NCBI GenBank assembly: GCA_942492225.1
Contig: CALODS010000062.1
Location: forward strand, 1 to 26,252
DNA from: JAFGTX01 sp942492225
GTDB lineage: Bacteria > Bacillota > Clostridia > Peptostreptococcales > Acidaminobacteraceae
Length of the DNA stretch: 26,252 bases
Direction of reading: 5' to 3'
In this document: piece by piece, positions 7,867-15,994 of the stretch
Numbering within the stretch: the stretch's first letter is position 1
Layout: each line of letters starts with the position of its first letter
Position numbers and translations under genes: made by a program
The notes under the pieces: model-generated
Told to the model about the DNA's origin: nothing
The model's database searches: none
What the model saw: the letters and a program-made list of their open reading frames with translations, nothing else

Positions 7867-8851
7867 TTAAGCCATCATAAAAAATCAAAATACTTTCTAC
7901 TGATTGTCCATATTTCATTTTCAATGAATTTATCGTATTATTTCTTTCTTCTAAGTAGAATAATTCTTCCTCATCTCTATCAAAATCCTCTAAATAGTGT
8001 CTTGTAGATGTCTGTAGCTCTTCAACTGAATTAACCATTTCTTGAGCGATGCTATATAATTCTTTTAGACGATCATCATAAGTTTCTACTGCCGATAATT
8101 GTTGAAGAATTTTATCTGATAAATCACTCATTCCATCCGATTCTTGTAATAATGATTGGACACCTGATAAACTGGTGTGAATTAATTCACCATTTCTCAA
8201 AAATGATAACCGTTCCTCAATTTCTATATCTTCATTTAGTTTCAATGACGCATCTTCAATCTCTTTTATTTGATAACTAAGTAAATCTAACTCACGGCCA
8301 ACATTAATACTACCATTTTTTAATTGAAGAATCTCTTCAACATTTTGATTGTATTCAGTTGCAATTTGTTTAATTTGAGCAAGTTCATTTGAGAACACTT
8401 CACCACCAAAAGTATTTAAAATAGTCAAATGACTTTTATTATCCAGCAATATACTATTGTCTCGTTGTCCATGGAAATCAATTAAATAAGTGCCAACTTC
8501 TTTAATAAAACTATTCAGACAGGTACGACCATTAATTTTTATTAGTGATCGTTTGTCATTAAATTCTCTTGTAATGATGAGTTGTCCTTCTTCATCTACA
8601 AAACCATTGCTTTCTAATAATTGTTTTAATGACTCGTTATTATGAAAGAATACACCTTCTAGGCGTGCGCTATCCGCGGAAATTCGAACCATTTCTTTTG
8701 TTGATTTTTGACCAAGCAAACATCTGATGGCACTAAAAATTATTGATTTACCAGCACCTGTTTCACCAGTAATGATGTTTAAGCCATCTTTAAAATATAG
8801 TTGTTCACGCTCTATTAATACGAAATTTTCTATTGTCAGCTCTTGTAACAT
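7847..8851 (-). CDS. recN: recN, N-terminal part, truncated by frameshift
   Basis: RecN is recruited to double-strand breaks and helps tether ends for recombinational repair. This fragment of 334 residues carries the N-terminal ATPase lobe, with Walker A GETGAGKS at 29-36 and the FHGQRDN motif, followed by the ascending coiled-coil region. It ends in an unnatural tail GRIIR and a stop just where family members continue. The second ATPase lobe follows in another frame at 7174-7866, so a protein made from this fragment alone could not form a complete ATPase site. Start: ATG at 8851 with AAGAGGA upstream. argR precedes it by 15 bases, the conserved argR-recN pair. Confidence 0.85.
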   Translation of the reverse strand: MLQELTIENFVLIEREQLYFKDGLNIITGETGAGKSIIFSAIRCLLGQKSTKEMVRISADSARLEGVFFHNNESLKQLLESNGFVDEEGQLIITREFNDKRSLIKINGRTCLNSFIKEVGTYLIDFHGQRDNSILLDNKSHLTILNTFGGEVFSNELAQIKQIATEYNQNVEEILQLKNGSINVGRELDLLSYQIKEIEDASLKLNEDIEIEERLSFLRNGELIHTSLSGVQSLLQESDGMSDLSDKILQQLSAVETYDDRLKELYSIAQEMVNSVEELQTSTRHYLEDFDRDEEELFYLEERNNTINSLKMKYGQSVESILIFYDGLKGRIIR

Positions 8852-8866
8852 AATATCCTCTTTATC

Positions 8867-9316
8867 TTATTGAACTAATGTATTAAAGTAGTCGATAATC
8901 TCTGGAACGCGTTCTTCTGAACGAATGAGTACAAAAATAGTATCATCACCTGCGATACAACCTAATATATCTTTTAAATCTAAAGAATCAATGGCAACTG
9001 CTGCTGCATTAGCAGATCCAATCATTGTTTTAATAACAATCATATTATTTGCATAATCCAGGGAAACAAAAGAATTTTTTAAAATCTTTAAAGAACGTTC
9101 TGACATGCCAGCATCTTGATTTTTTATGGTTGCATACTTATACTTACCTTCTCGCGTAAGTACCTTTATCAATCGTAATTCTTTAATATCTCTAGAAACT
9201 GTTGCTTGCGTAACATTAAACCCGATCGCTTTCAACCATGAGGCCAATTCTTCTTGCGTTTCGATTTCTCTTTCTTCAATCAATTCAAGAATTTTTGAAT
9301 GTCTCGTGTATTTCAT
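8867..9316 (-). CDS. argR: Arginine repressor ArgR/AhrC
   Basis: Hexameric arginine-sensing regulator that represses arginine biosynthesis and can activate catabolism. The 149-residue product has the usual length. The N-terminal winged helix includes the recognition segment QATVSRDIKELRLIKV (37-52). The C-terminal oligomerisation and arginine-binding domain contains GCIAGDDTI (119-127), with the paired Asp residues that contact arginine. GGGGGG lies just before the ATG. It stands between tlyA and recN, as in Bacillus subtilis and many clostridia. Confidence 0.95.
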   Translation of the reverse strand: MKYTRHSKILELIEEREIETQEELASWLKAIGFNVTQATVSRDIKELRLIKVLTREGKYKYATIKNQDAGMSERSLKILKNSFVSLDYANNMIVIKTMIGSANAAAVAIDSLDLKDILGCIAGDDTIFVLIRSEERVPEIIDYFNTLVQ

Positions 9317-9335
9317 CGTAATCCCCCCAAAGTCA

Positions 9336-9347
9336 TAATATATATTA
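9336..9347. promoter_or_regulatory. Palindrome upstream of argR, possible ARG box (weak)
   Basis: TAATATATATTA is a perfect 12-base inverted repeat 20 bases before the argR start, inside a 63-base gap after tlyA. Autoregulation by ArgR is common, but the match to known ARG-box consensus is poor and the sequence is simple A/T. Confidence 0.18.
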
Positions 9348-9379
9348 AATTCTTTATAAACCCCGAAAACCCTTTATTT

Positions 9380-10192
9380 TTATAAAACTTCGTGTGATTC
9401 AGATACAATTTCATCTGCAATCTGATCGAAATTATGCTTGTTCTCTTCTACAACATCACATTTTTTAAAGTACCCTAAAAACTCTCTGTTGCCTTTTGGT
9501 CCTTTTATTGGTGAGAAGGACAGTCCAATAAATTCAAATCCATTGTCTTGTGCAAAAGATAAAATGTCTATAATCACACGCTTATGAATTTTAGGATCTT
9601 TAATAACACCATTTTTACCAACGTTTTCTTTACCTGCTTCAAATTGTGGCTTGATTAAAAATACAATAGTTGCATCGGGTGCCATTAGCCTATTTGCTAC
9701 AGGCAGTACAAGTTTTAAAGATATAAAGGAAACATCTATACTAACAAAGTCAAGTAATTTTTCAATGGACTCTTCAGTAACGTGTCTTATATTTGTCCGT
9801 TCCATATTTACAACACGTTCATCATTTCTAAGTTTCCAATCCAATTGTCCATAACCCACATCCACAGAATATACTTTGGATGCACCATTTTGAAGCATAC
9901 AATCTGTAAAACCACCTGTTGACGCGCCAATATCCATACAATGTTTATTTGTAAGTTCTAATCCATAGAGTGCCATTGCTTTTTCTAATTTTAACCCGCC
10001 ACGACTTACGTATTTAAGTGGGTTGCCTCTAACAATCAAATTTGATTCTCTTAGTACTTTTTCACCAGGTTTATCGTGTTTCACTTCATTAATATATACG
10101 AGACCTGCCATGATTGCACGTTTCGCTTTTTCTCTCGTTTCAAAAAAACCGTTATCAACGAGCAACACATCAATTCTCTCTTTTTTTGACAT
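9380..10192 (-). CDS. tlyA: TlyA-family rRNA 2'-O-methyltransferase
   Basis: TlyA-family proteins combine an S4 RNA-binding domain with an FtsJ-type methyltransferase and methylate ribosomal RNA 2'-hydroxyls using S-adenosylmethionine; older annotations call them hemolysins. The 270-residue product has the S4 domain at about 5-65 (ERIDVLLVDNGFFETREKAK). The SAM-binding motif CMDIGASTGGFTDCML lies at about 86-101, DFVSIDVSFISL follows, and FLIKPQFEAGK carries the catalytic lysine. The ATG follows the dxs stop codon directly, and its ribosome site AAGGGAG lies inside the last dxs codons, so translation is coupled. The dxs-tlyA-argR order is conserved in Firmicutes. Confidence 0.92.
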   Translation of the reverse strand: MSKKERIDVLLVDNGFFETREKAKRAIMAGLVYINEVKHDKPGEKVLRESNLIVRGNPLKYVSRGGLKLEKAMALYGLELTNKHCMDIGASTGGFTDCMLQNGASKVYSVDVGYGQLDWKLRNDERVVNMERTNIRHVTEESIEKLLDFVSIDVSFISLKLVLPVANRLMAPDATIVFLIKPQFEAGKENVGKNGVIKDPKIHKRVIIDILSFAQDNGFEFIGLSFSPIKGPKGNREFLGYFKKCDVVEENKHNFDQIADEIVSESHEVL

Positions 10193-12049
10193 TTATACTC
10201 CCTTAAACGCTGATTTAAAATGCTCAATCAACGATTCTACATCTAATTTTGCAATAGCTAATAATTCATCTTGACTGCCGTGTTGTATAATTTCATCTTC
10301 AATTCCAATAACTTTTATTTTCATTTCAGGAAAGTGTTTACTCATCATTAATGAAAAATAAGCACCAAATCCACCAATGATACTATTCTCCTCAACAGTA
10401 ACAATTTTTTTATGATCTTTTAAAATTGCTTTATAATCTTCTTGAGCTACTGGCTTTAATCTTCTTGGGTTAATCAGTGTTAAACTAAGACCTTCTTGTT
10501 CTAAGGCCTCAACTGCTTTTTTGACATTATTAACCATAGTTCCCACAGCAACTACTACACCATCTTTTCCTGTACAAATAATTTCTGGTTGATTAATGTC
10601 AGCAATTTCATAGCTTTCACTAACACTTTTGCCACGTGGATAACGTATAGCAGAAGGATGGTTTAACTCTGTTGTGGCATAATTCAACATTAATTCTAGT
10701 TCTAAACCATTACGTGGTGCATAAACAGTCATGTTTGGCATATGTAACAAATATGATAAATCGTAAATGCCATGATGGGTTTCGCCATCGTGTCCAACAA
10801 GACCTGCACGATCTATTGCTATAGTTACCGGTAAATCTTGTAAAGCTACATCATGTAACAGCTGATCATAAGCACGTTGTAAGAATGTCGAATACACTGC
10901 GACAACAGGTCGAAGACCCATCGTTGCCATACCTGCAGCCATTGTAATTGCATTTTGCTCTGCTATACCGACGTCAATAAATCTTTCAGGATATAATCTA
11001 GCAAACTCATCAAGACCTGTACCAGCAGGCATTGCCGCAGTAAAACATGTAATCTTTTGGTTATTTTTTGCTGCTTTTATCATATGATTTCCAAATATTG
11101 TGGAATAACTAACCGCTTGATCGTCTTTTGATGTTTCTTTTTTGGGCGCTAATTTTCCTATGCCATGATATTTTTCAGGTGCTTTTTCTGCAGGCATATA
11201 CCCTTTTCCTTTTTGTGTCAAAACGTGAACAATAACAGGGCCCTTTACGCCTTTAGCATATTCTAGTTGTTGACTTAATTCATCTATATTGTGTCCATCT
11301 AATGGACCAATATAAGTGAATCCCATATGTTCAAATAACATACCAGGAATAAGAATATTTTTTACACCATCTTTCACTTTATGAATAGACTCCGATATAC
11401 GATCACCAAATTCAGGCAAGGTATTGAGTAAATTTCGAGTATTGTTTTTCAGTTTGTAATATTTTGAATGTGTTCGAATAGCTGTGAGACATTTAGATAT
11501 TGAGCCAACATTTGGTGCTATTGACATACCATTATCATTTAATACAACAATTACTTTGTCTTCTGAATGACCCGCATAATTAAGGGCTTCAAAAGCCATT
11601 CCACCTGTTAAGGCACCATCACCAATCACTGCAACCGCATGATTTTTGTTATTCAATAATTTATTACTTCTCGCAATTCCTAGCGCAGCAGAAATAGAGG
11701 TTGAACTATGTCCTGCATTAAATGCATCATGGGGACTTTCTTCACGTTTTAAAAAACCACTCATGCCATCTAAAGCTCTCAATGTATGAAATTGATCTAA
11801 CCGTCCTGTTAATAATTTATGAGGATATCCTTGATGTCCAACATCCCAGACAATTTTATCCTCAGGACTATTAAATGTTTTATGCAGTGCAATTGATAGT
11901 TCAATCACACCTAAATTTGAAGATAAGTGACCTCCAGTAATATTCACCGTGTTAATTATTACTTGTCTTAATTCTACAGATAATCTTAATAACTCTTCTG
12001 CTGTCATTTCTTTTATATCTTGTGGGTTTTTAATAGATTCTAATAACAT
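10193..12049 (-). CDS. dxs: 1-deoxy-D-xylulose-5-phosphate synthase
   Basis: Condenses pyruvate and glyceraldehyde-3-phosphate with thiamine diphosphate to give DXP, the first step of the MEP isoprenoid pathway. The 618-residue product has full family length. The thiamine-diphosphate motif runs from GDGALTGG (about 143-150) to LNDNGMSI about 30 residues later. The transketolase pyrimidine domain carries DVGIAEQNAITMAAGMA and GLVGHDGETHHG, and a C-terminal transketolase domain ends the protein. I prefer the ATG at 12049, preceded by GGAG nine bases upstream; an ATG at 12064 directly after the oapA stop lacks a ribosome site. ispA, three genes upstream, acts later in the same pathway. Confidence 0.96.
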   Translation of the reverse strand: MLLESIKNPQDIKEMTAEELLRLSVELRQVIINTVNITGGHLSSNLGVIELSIALHKTFNSPEDKIVWDVGHQGYPHKLLTGRLDQFHTLRALDGMSGFLKREESPHDAFNAGHSSTSISAALGIARSNKLLNNKNHAVAVIGDGALTGGMAFEALNYAGHSEDKVIVVLNDNGMSIAPNVGSISKCLTAIRTHSKYYKLKNNTRNLLNTLPEFGDRISESIHKVKDGVKNILIPGMLFEHMGFTYIGPLDGHNIDELSQQLEYAKGVKGPVIVHVLTQKGKGYMPAEKAPEKYHGIGKLAPKKETSKDDQAVSYSTIFGNHMIKAAKNNQKITCFTAAMPAGTGLDEFARLYPERFIDVGIAEQNAITMAAGMATMGLRPVVAVYSTFLQRAYDQLLHDVALQDLPVTIAIDRAGLVGHDGETHHGIYDLSYLLHMPNMTVYAPRNGLELELMLNYATTELNHPSAIRYPRGKSVSESYEIADINQPEIICTGKDGVVVAVGTMVNNVKKAVEALEQEGLSLTLINPRRLKPVAQEDYKAILKDHKKIVTVEENSIIGGFGAYFSLMMSKHFPEMKIKVIGIEDEIIQHGSQDELLAIAKLDVESLIEHFKSAFKGV

Positions 12050-12064
12050 ACTGTTCATCTCCAT

Positions 12065-12610
12065 TTATTTTATTATACCCAAACTTAATTTTTCATCTAA
12101 AACATGAAGTACTTGGCCAACACGAAAAACAATCTCTTTTGAATTATTTAGTGCTATTTCTTTGCCAAGTGCTTTTCCCCCAACTGTAAGTGCTGCTATA
12201 AACGCACTAAATATAACAGTCACAACTGATTGTTGAACACTTATTGCTCTCGTCATAAAAAGTTGACTGACAATTGTTATTAATGCGGTACCAGAAATAA
12301 TGCCAGCAATATCACCTATTACATCATTGCAGAAGTTAGACACTTGTCCAGCATTTTTTATTAATAAAATTGAGTATTTTGCACTTTTAATACGTTTTGA
12401 CGCCATTGCATGAAAAGGTTGTTCGTTACATGATGCCACTGCAATTCCAATCGCATCTGATGCTATCCCTAATAAAACAATAGCCAAAAGAACAACGCTT
12501 CCAACAAGCATATTAACGCTTCTTAAAACACCATCGGCAATAAAGCTTATGGTAATTGCTAAAACAAATGTTATTAATGCAACTCTATAAATCCATGGTT
12601 TTATTTTCAT
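12065..12610 (-). CDS. oapA: OLE-associated membrane protein OapA
   Basis: A 181-residue integral membrane protein with four predicted transmembrane segments at about 7-29, 34-58, 96-118 and 124-146. It carries a basic cytoplasmic loop, MASKRIKSAK, near 69-78, suited to RNA contact. The acidic motif D96xxxD100 (NDVIGD) lies at the edge of the third segment, and a further Asp (SDAIG) at 52. OapA proteins characterised in Bacillus halodurans bind OLE RNA and hold it at the membrane, with a link to magnesium homeostasis and to cold and alcohol tolerance. The call rests on the topology, the DxxxD motif and the position directly after the OLE RNA and before dxs. The ATG has GAGGTGG eight bases upstream; that site can pair with the 3' end of OLE. 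Confidence 0.88.
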   Translation of the reverse strand: MKIKPWIYRVALITFVLAITISFIADGVLRSVNMLVGSVVLLAIVLLGIASDAIGIAVASCNEQPFHAMASKRIKSAKYSILLIKNAGQVSNFCNDVIGDIAGIISGTALITIVSQLFMTRAISVQQSVVTVIFSAFIAALTVGGKALGKEIALNNSKEIVFRVGQVLHVLDEKLSLGIIK

Positions 12611-12617
12611 TTATTTC

Positions 12618-12663
12618 CCACCTCGGAAATTTATCGTTTCTATAAAATATATATAAAGGTGGC
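12618..12663 (-). promoter_or_regulatory. oapA ribosome site with complementary upstream strand
   Basis: The oapA Shine-Dalgarno AGGTGG (12623-12618) is perfectly complementary to CCACCT (12662-12657), with about 33 bases between them. The latter is also the 3' strand of the OLE closing stem. Two exclusive structures are therefore possible: the OLE stem closed with the ribosome site free, or the stem open with the site sequestered. The pairing is visible; a regulatory role is inference. Confidence 0.35.
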
Positions 12664-13212
12664 AATAAGATAAGTAAAACTTGCGGCTTAGGTCCAGTAG
12701 GATTTCCCGAAGTCCTTCTGTTTTGTCGCCAAAACAGCGGTTTCCCTTTAAAAGACTTTTATGTTGTCGCCAATCATAAGACTGAACTACCACTTAGTCC
12801 GCACTACAATCCCTATCTTATCTCTAATGAACAGTCTAGGAGATTTCCTCTACAGTCACTCCAACTCTTAGCCTCTTTTGCAGACCAGGTTTAGATTAGC
12901 AAGTGATTGTCCTCTATCGGCCGATAGGTTCAAATCTGTCTACCGTCTACCTGCCCCACTCAAGGCAGGCTACACTACACATGCATTAACATCATGTAGG
13001 TGTAATCTCGCATAAAGCAAGTCTCCAGGAAAAGAGGGTCAACGCCCACATGCCATTGTGGATCGCCCCCTAATCTTTACTCCCAGCAAAGACCCCAAAC
13101 TGGGCGTCTCAAGCCTTCACAAGGAGCTTCATCGATGTGCCCTTCGACGGATTTTTAGCCCCGCCTTCCAAGTTGGAAGATCTGACTAGAATACTGCGCC
13201 ACCTTATAAGCT
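12645..13212 (-). ncRNA. ole: OLE RNA (ornate, large, extremophilic)
   Basis: The roughly 600 bases between the DUF212 gene and oapA contain no credible gene, are visibly richer in G and C than the surroundings, and are full of hairpins. OLE is a noncoding RNA of about 600 nucleotides, found mainly in anaerobic and extremophilic Firmicutes. It typically sits by isoprenoid genes upstream of oapA and forms a membrane-bound ribonucleoprotein. The 5' end TATAAGGTGGC pairs with the 3' end GCCACCTTTATA (one bulge), closing the whole RNA. Internal hairpins include the self-complementary CTATCGGCCGATAG (12927-12914), CCTGCC/GGGCAGG, a stem of CTGTTTTG with CAAAACAG (12737-12718) and GAGG-AAAT-CTCC. 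The identification rests on position, length, structure and partner gene; exact ends are estimates. It is probably transcribed within the ispA-dxs operon. Confidence 0.9.
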
Positions 13213-13214
13213 TT

Positions 13215-13658
13215 TTAAAATAAGTAGTTTGCAACGCTAATTCCAAGAATTGCTCCTGCAAATACTTCAACTGGTGTGTGACCAACCAGTTCAATCAAAC
13301 GTTCTTGTTCTACATGATGATGTTTGTATAAATCTTCAATAATATTGTTTAATAGTGTTGCTTGTTTTCCAACATTACGTCGCACATTTGATGCATCATA
13401 CATAACAATTAAAGAAAACATTAATGCAACTGCATAAAGCGGTGTGTCCCATCCTTGTGTTAATCCAACAGCTGTTGACAAACCCATTACAGAAGATGTA
13501 TGGCTACTTGGCATTCCACCAGAACCAAACATTCTATGGGCATCAAATCGCTTATCCTTTAAAAGTGTTAAAATTACTTTTAATGCCTGTGCAATAAACC
13601 AAGATATAAAAGCACACATGAATAGTTCATTTGCTAATAATCCATCAAAATAATTCAT
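13215..13658 (-). CDS. Divergent PAP2 (DUF212, YuiD-like) membrane protein
   Basis: A 147-residue membrane protein related to type 2 phosphatidic-acid phosphatases. It shows the family's diverged phosphatase signatures: GGMPSSHT at 47-54, YDASNVRR at 87-94 and GHTPVEVFAG at 126-135. Hydrophobic helices lie near 12-32, 57-68, 72-90 and 130-146. PAP2 relatives hydrolyse lipid phosphates including isoprenoid pyrophosphates; the substrate here is unknown. The location between ispA and OLE/oapA, inside an isoprenoid gene cluster, makes a prenyl-phosphate substrate attractive, but this is inference. GGAGAG precedes the ATG, and ispA ends 11 bases upstream. The gene stops just before the OLE closing stem. 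Confidence 0.87.
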   Translation of the reverse strand: MNYFDGLLANELFMCAFISWFIAQALKVILTLLKDKRFDAHRMFGSGGMPSSHTSSVMGLSTAVGLTQGWDTPLYAVALMFSLIVMYDASNVRRNVGKQATLLNNIIEDLYKHHHVEQERLIELVGHTPVEVFAGAILGISVANYLF

Positions 13659-13669
13659 TTATCTCTCCA

Positions 13670-14548
13670 TTACTTATTCCTGTTTTTTAAATAGTGAATT
13701 AGTTGAATTAAAAAATCACTATTGGGAATTTTATTTAATTCCTCAATGCAAGTATCGTAACACTTGTTGTATTCAGCCTTTGCATCTTTTATACCCAATA
13801 AATCAACATATGTTAGTTTCTCGTTTTTCTGATCACTGCCTATTGGTTTTCCAAGAATTGTTTCATCACCAATAACGTCTAAAACATCATCTTGAATTTG
13901 AAAAGCTTTACCTAAGTTTTGACCAATTATACTGAGTCGTTCTATTTCTTCAGAATTACTTAAATATCCACCTGCAACAAATGCAGCTTCTATCAAAGCG
14001 CCTGTTTTATTCTTGTTAATATAATCAAGAGATGTCATATCGTGATTATCCATTTTTATATCTGCAACTTGCCCTAAAATCATCCCTTGAGAACCTGCTG
14101 CTTTAGCAATCGTTTGACAGGCTTTAACTTTCCACGGCGTCGCTTCGTTCGTTAAAATATGATTAAACATAAGTTCGTAGGCACCATTGAGTAGCCCATC
14201 GCCAGCCAATATACCAATATCTTCTCCAAAAGTTACATGGTTAGAAGGTTTACCACGACGTATATCATCATTATCCATTGCTGGAAGATCATCATGAATA
14301 AGGGAATAACTATGGATCATTTCAAGGGCACACCCTAACGAAATTGCTTCCTTATCATCACCTGACAATATTGATACAACCTCTACCAAAATAATTGGAC
14401 GAATGCGTTTGCCGCCATTTAGAAGTGTATATCGCATCGATGCATTAATCAGTGCTTGATAAGGGCATGCATCGTCACTTTCAAAAAGTTTTTCTAATGC
14501 ATGGTTTATTTTGTCTAATCGAAGGTCAAATTCCTCGTTAAATGTCAT
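13670..14548 (-). CDS. ispA: Polyprenyl synthase, geranylgeranyl/farnesyl diphosphate synthase
   Basis: Adds isopentenyl diphosphate to allylic diphosphates to make farnesyl- or geranylgeranyl-diphosphate. The 293-residue product has the family length and motifs: GGKRIRP at 45-51, the first aspartate-rich motif DDLPAMDND at 86-94 and the second, QIQDDVLDV, near 221. I chose the ATG at 14548 because GGAGG lies six bases before its spacer; the frame extends to 14578 but that part overlaps xseB. It overlaps xseB by 11 bases. Chain length cannot be decided firmly from the sequence. Confidence 0.94.
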   Translation of the reverse strand: MTFNEEFDLRLDKINHALEKLFESDDACPYQALINASMRYTLLNGGKRIRPIILVEVVSILSGDDKEAISLGCALEMIHSYSLIHDDLPAMDNDDIRRGKPSNHVTFGEDIGILAGDGLLNGAYELMFNHILTNEATPWKVKACQTIAKAAGSQGMILGQVADIKMDNHDMTSLDYINKNKTGALIEAAFVAGGYLSNSEEIERLSIIGQNLGKAFQIQDDVLDVIGDETILGKPIGSDQKNEKLTYVDLLGIKDAKAEYNKCYDTCIEELNKIPNSDFLIQLIHYLKNRNK

Positions 14549-14771
14549 CCTCAGCCTCCGAAATAAAATTAACTTCACCGCCGAAATGTGTTTCTCTAAT
14601 GATAGTGACCTTTTGTTCTGCTAATTTTAATTCCTCTACGCATTTAGAATAGAGGGTAGAAGCTTTTTCAAAATTTTTTAATAAATCCTTTAAATTAGAT
14701 GGATTCTTTTCCATGTTTTCTACAATTGATTTTAAATCTTTAAAATTCGTTTCAAATGTTTTCGCTGCCAT
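14538..14771 (-). CDS. xseB: Exodeoxyribonuclease VII small subunit
   Basis: The small subunit of exonuclease VII, which degrades single-stranded DNA into acid-soluble oligonucleotides together with XseA. The product is 77 residues, usual for the family, and entirely helical, with the typical start TFETNFKDLKSIVENMEK and FEKASTLYSKCVEELKLAEQ. The ATG at 14771 is preceded by GGAGG. Starts further upstream in the same frame lie deeper within xseA and lack a ribosome site. It overlaps the end of xseA by 20 bases and the start of ispA by 11, indicating tight translational coupling. Confidence 0.93.
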   Translation of the reverse strand: MAAKTFETNFKDLKSIVENMEKNPSNLKDLLKNFEKASTLYSKCVEELKLAEQKVTIIRETHFGGEVNFISEAEDDI

Positions 14772-15987
14772 TATCAATACCTCCATCAACTATAATTTCT
14801 TCTACAAGCGTTTCAAGTTTACCATCGTTCAATTTTATAGTCAGTTTATCGCCTATGTTTGTCTCTGAAATAGAGGTGATAACTTTACTCTTTGCGTTTT
14901 CTAATAATGCATAGCCACGCTGTAAAGTATGAATAGGACTATGCATTTCCAAATTTAACAAGACTTTTTCTAAGTCGTTTGTCTTATTTTGAAAAAAACG
15001 TTCAATAACAAATTGCATTTTATCAGCGTAACTATCTAATTGTTGTTGATATTCCATTAAACGATTTTCTAACGTTATTAGAATTTGTTTAGGGTTATAT
15101 AGTTTTAGTTCGTTCTTACTATTATTAATTGCATTTAGAACATACAATTCGCTCTTTTCAATCAATTGTTCTAATTCACCAGTGTACCTATTTAAGTCAG
15201 GGACAGCTAACTCAGCGCCTGCAGATGGCGTAGCTGCTCTCATATCTGAAACAAAATCAGCAATTGTAAAATCTGTTTCATGACCTACTGCCGAGATAAC
15301 TGGTATCTTACATGCCACAATACTTCTTGCGACAATTTCTTCATTAAAAGACCATAATTCTTCAATAGAACCACCACCACGACCAAGAATAATCACATCT
15401 ATGTCCTCTCGCGTTGATAGGTAGTTTAAAGCTTCTACAATCTCAAGTTTAGAAGATTCACCTTGAACGCGGACTGGATAAATCACCAGATCAACAAGCT
15501 TATTTCTTCGTTTGGCAACCGTTAAGATATCTCTAATTGCGGCACCAGTTGGCGAAGTAATCACAGCAATTTTAGAAGGAAACGTTGGGATGCTTTTTTT
15601 CAATTGGTCACTAAATAAGCCTTCTGCCATGAGTTTTTCTTTCATCAACTCAAATTGCACATGCAAATCCCCTATGCCAGCTTGTCTTAATTCTTTTACA
15701 TAGAGTTGATATGTTCCATCTCGCTCATAGACAGATATTTGTCCTCTAGCAATTAGCTTTTGTCCATCTTTGAGATTTAATGCGATATGCTCTGCGCTGT
15801 TTTTGAACATAACACAAGAAATTTTAGACGTTTCATCTTTCAACGTAAAATAGAGGTGTCCACTACTATGCCGCTTGAAATTAGATAATTCTCCTTCTAA
15901 TTCAATGCTGCTTAATATTGGATTCCCATTTATGTACTTCTTTAGATATCTATTTACTTCTGTGACGGAGAGTGTTTTTAATTTCAT
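14752..15987 (-). CDS. xseA: Exodeoxyribonuclease VII large subunit
   Basis: The catalytic large subunit of exonuclease VII. The 411-residue product opens with an OB-fold DNA-binding domain (about 1-100: LSVTEVNRYLKKYI, GELSNFKRHSSGHLYFTLKD). The conserved catalytic region follows with ITSPTGAAIRDI, GRGGGSIEELWSFN and SAVGHETDFTIADFVSDMRA (about 140-265). Then comes a coiled-coil stretch (about 270-360) and the C-terminal LQRGYALL motif. AGGTGA precedes the ATG. In many Firmicutes folD stands just upstream; here the TsaD-like gene takes that place. Confidence 0.95.
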   Translation of the reverse strand: MKLKTLSVTEVNRYLKKYINGNPILSSIELEGELSNFKRHSSGHLYFTLKDETSKISCVMFKNSAEHIALNLKDGQKLIARGQISVYERDGTYQLYVKELRQAGIGDLHVQFELMKEKLMAEGLFSDQLKKSIPTFPSKIAVITSPTGAAIRDILTVAKRRNKLVDLVIYPVRVQGESSKLEIVEALNYLSTREDIDVIILGRGGGSIEELWSFNEEIVARSIVACKIPVISAVGHETDFTIADFVSDMRAATPSAGAELAVPDLNRYTGELEQLIEKSELYVLNAINNSKNELKLYNPKQILITLENRLMEYQQQLDSYADKMQFVIERFFQNKTNDLEKVLLNLEMHSPIHTLQRGYALLENAKSKVITSISETNIGDKLTIKLNDGKLETLVEEIIVDGGIDNGSENI

Positions 15988-15994
15988 CGTTCAC

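Noticed and set aside
7847..7870. Programmed ribosomal frameshift in recN
   Set aside because: A +1 shift at AAA-G is conceivable, but there is no rare or stop codon in the A site and RecN is not known to need one. Mutation or sequence error is simpler.
12611..12793. Open frame of about 60 codons upstream of oapA on the minus strand
   Set aside because: It runs through the 3' part of the OLE RNA and the oapA ribosome site, has no ribosome site of its own and no protein-like pattern.
12776..13078. Possible tRNA genes or a riboswitch in the gene-free region
   Set aside because: No cloverleaf with anticodon and T-loop, and no riboswitch core I recognise; the hairpins and position are better explained by OLE RNA.
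13109..13294. Open frame of about 61 codons across the 5' end of OLE and the DUF212 gene
   Set aside because: It overlaps a conserved gene in another frame and the OLE hairpins; composition is not protein-like.
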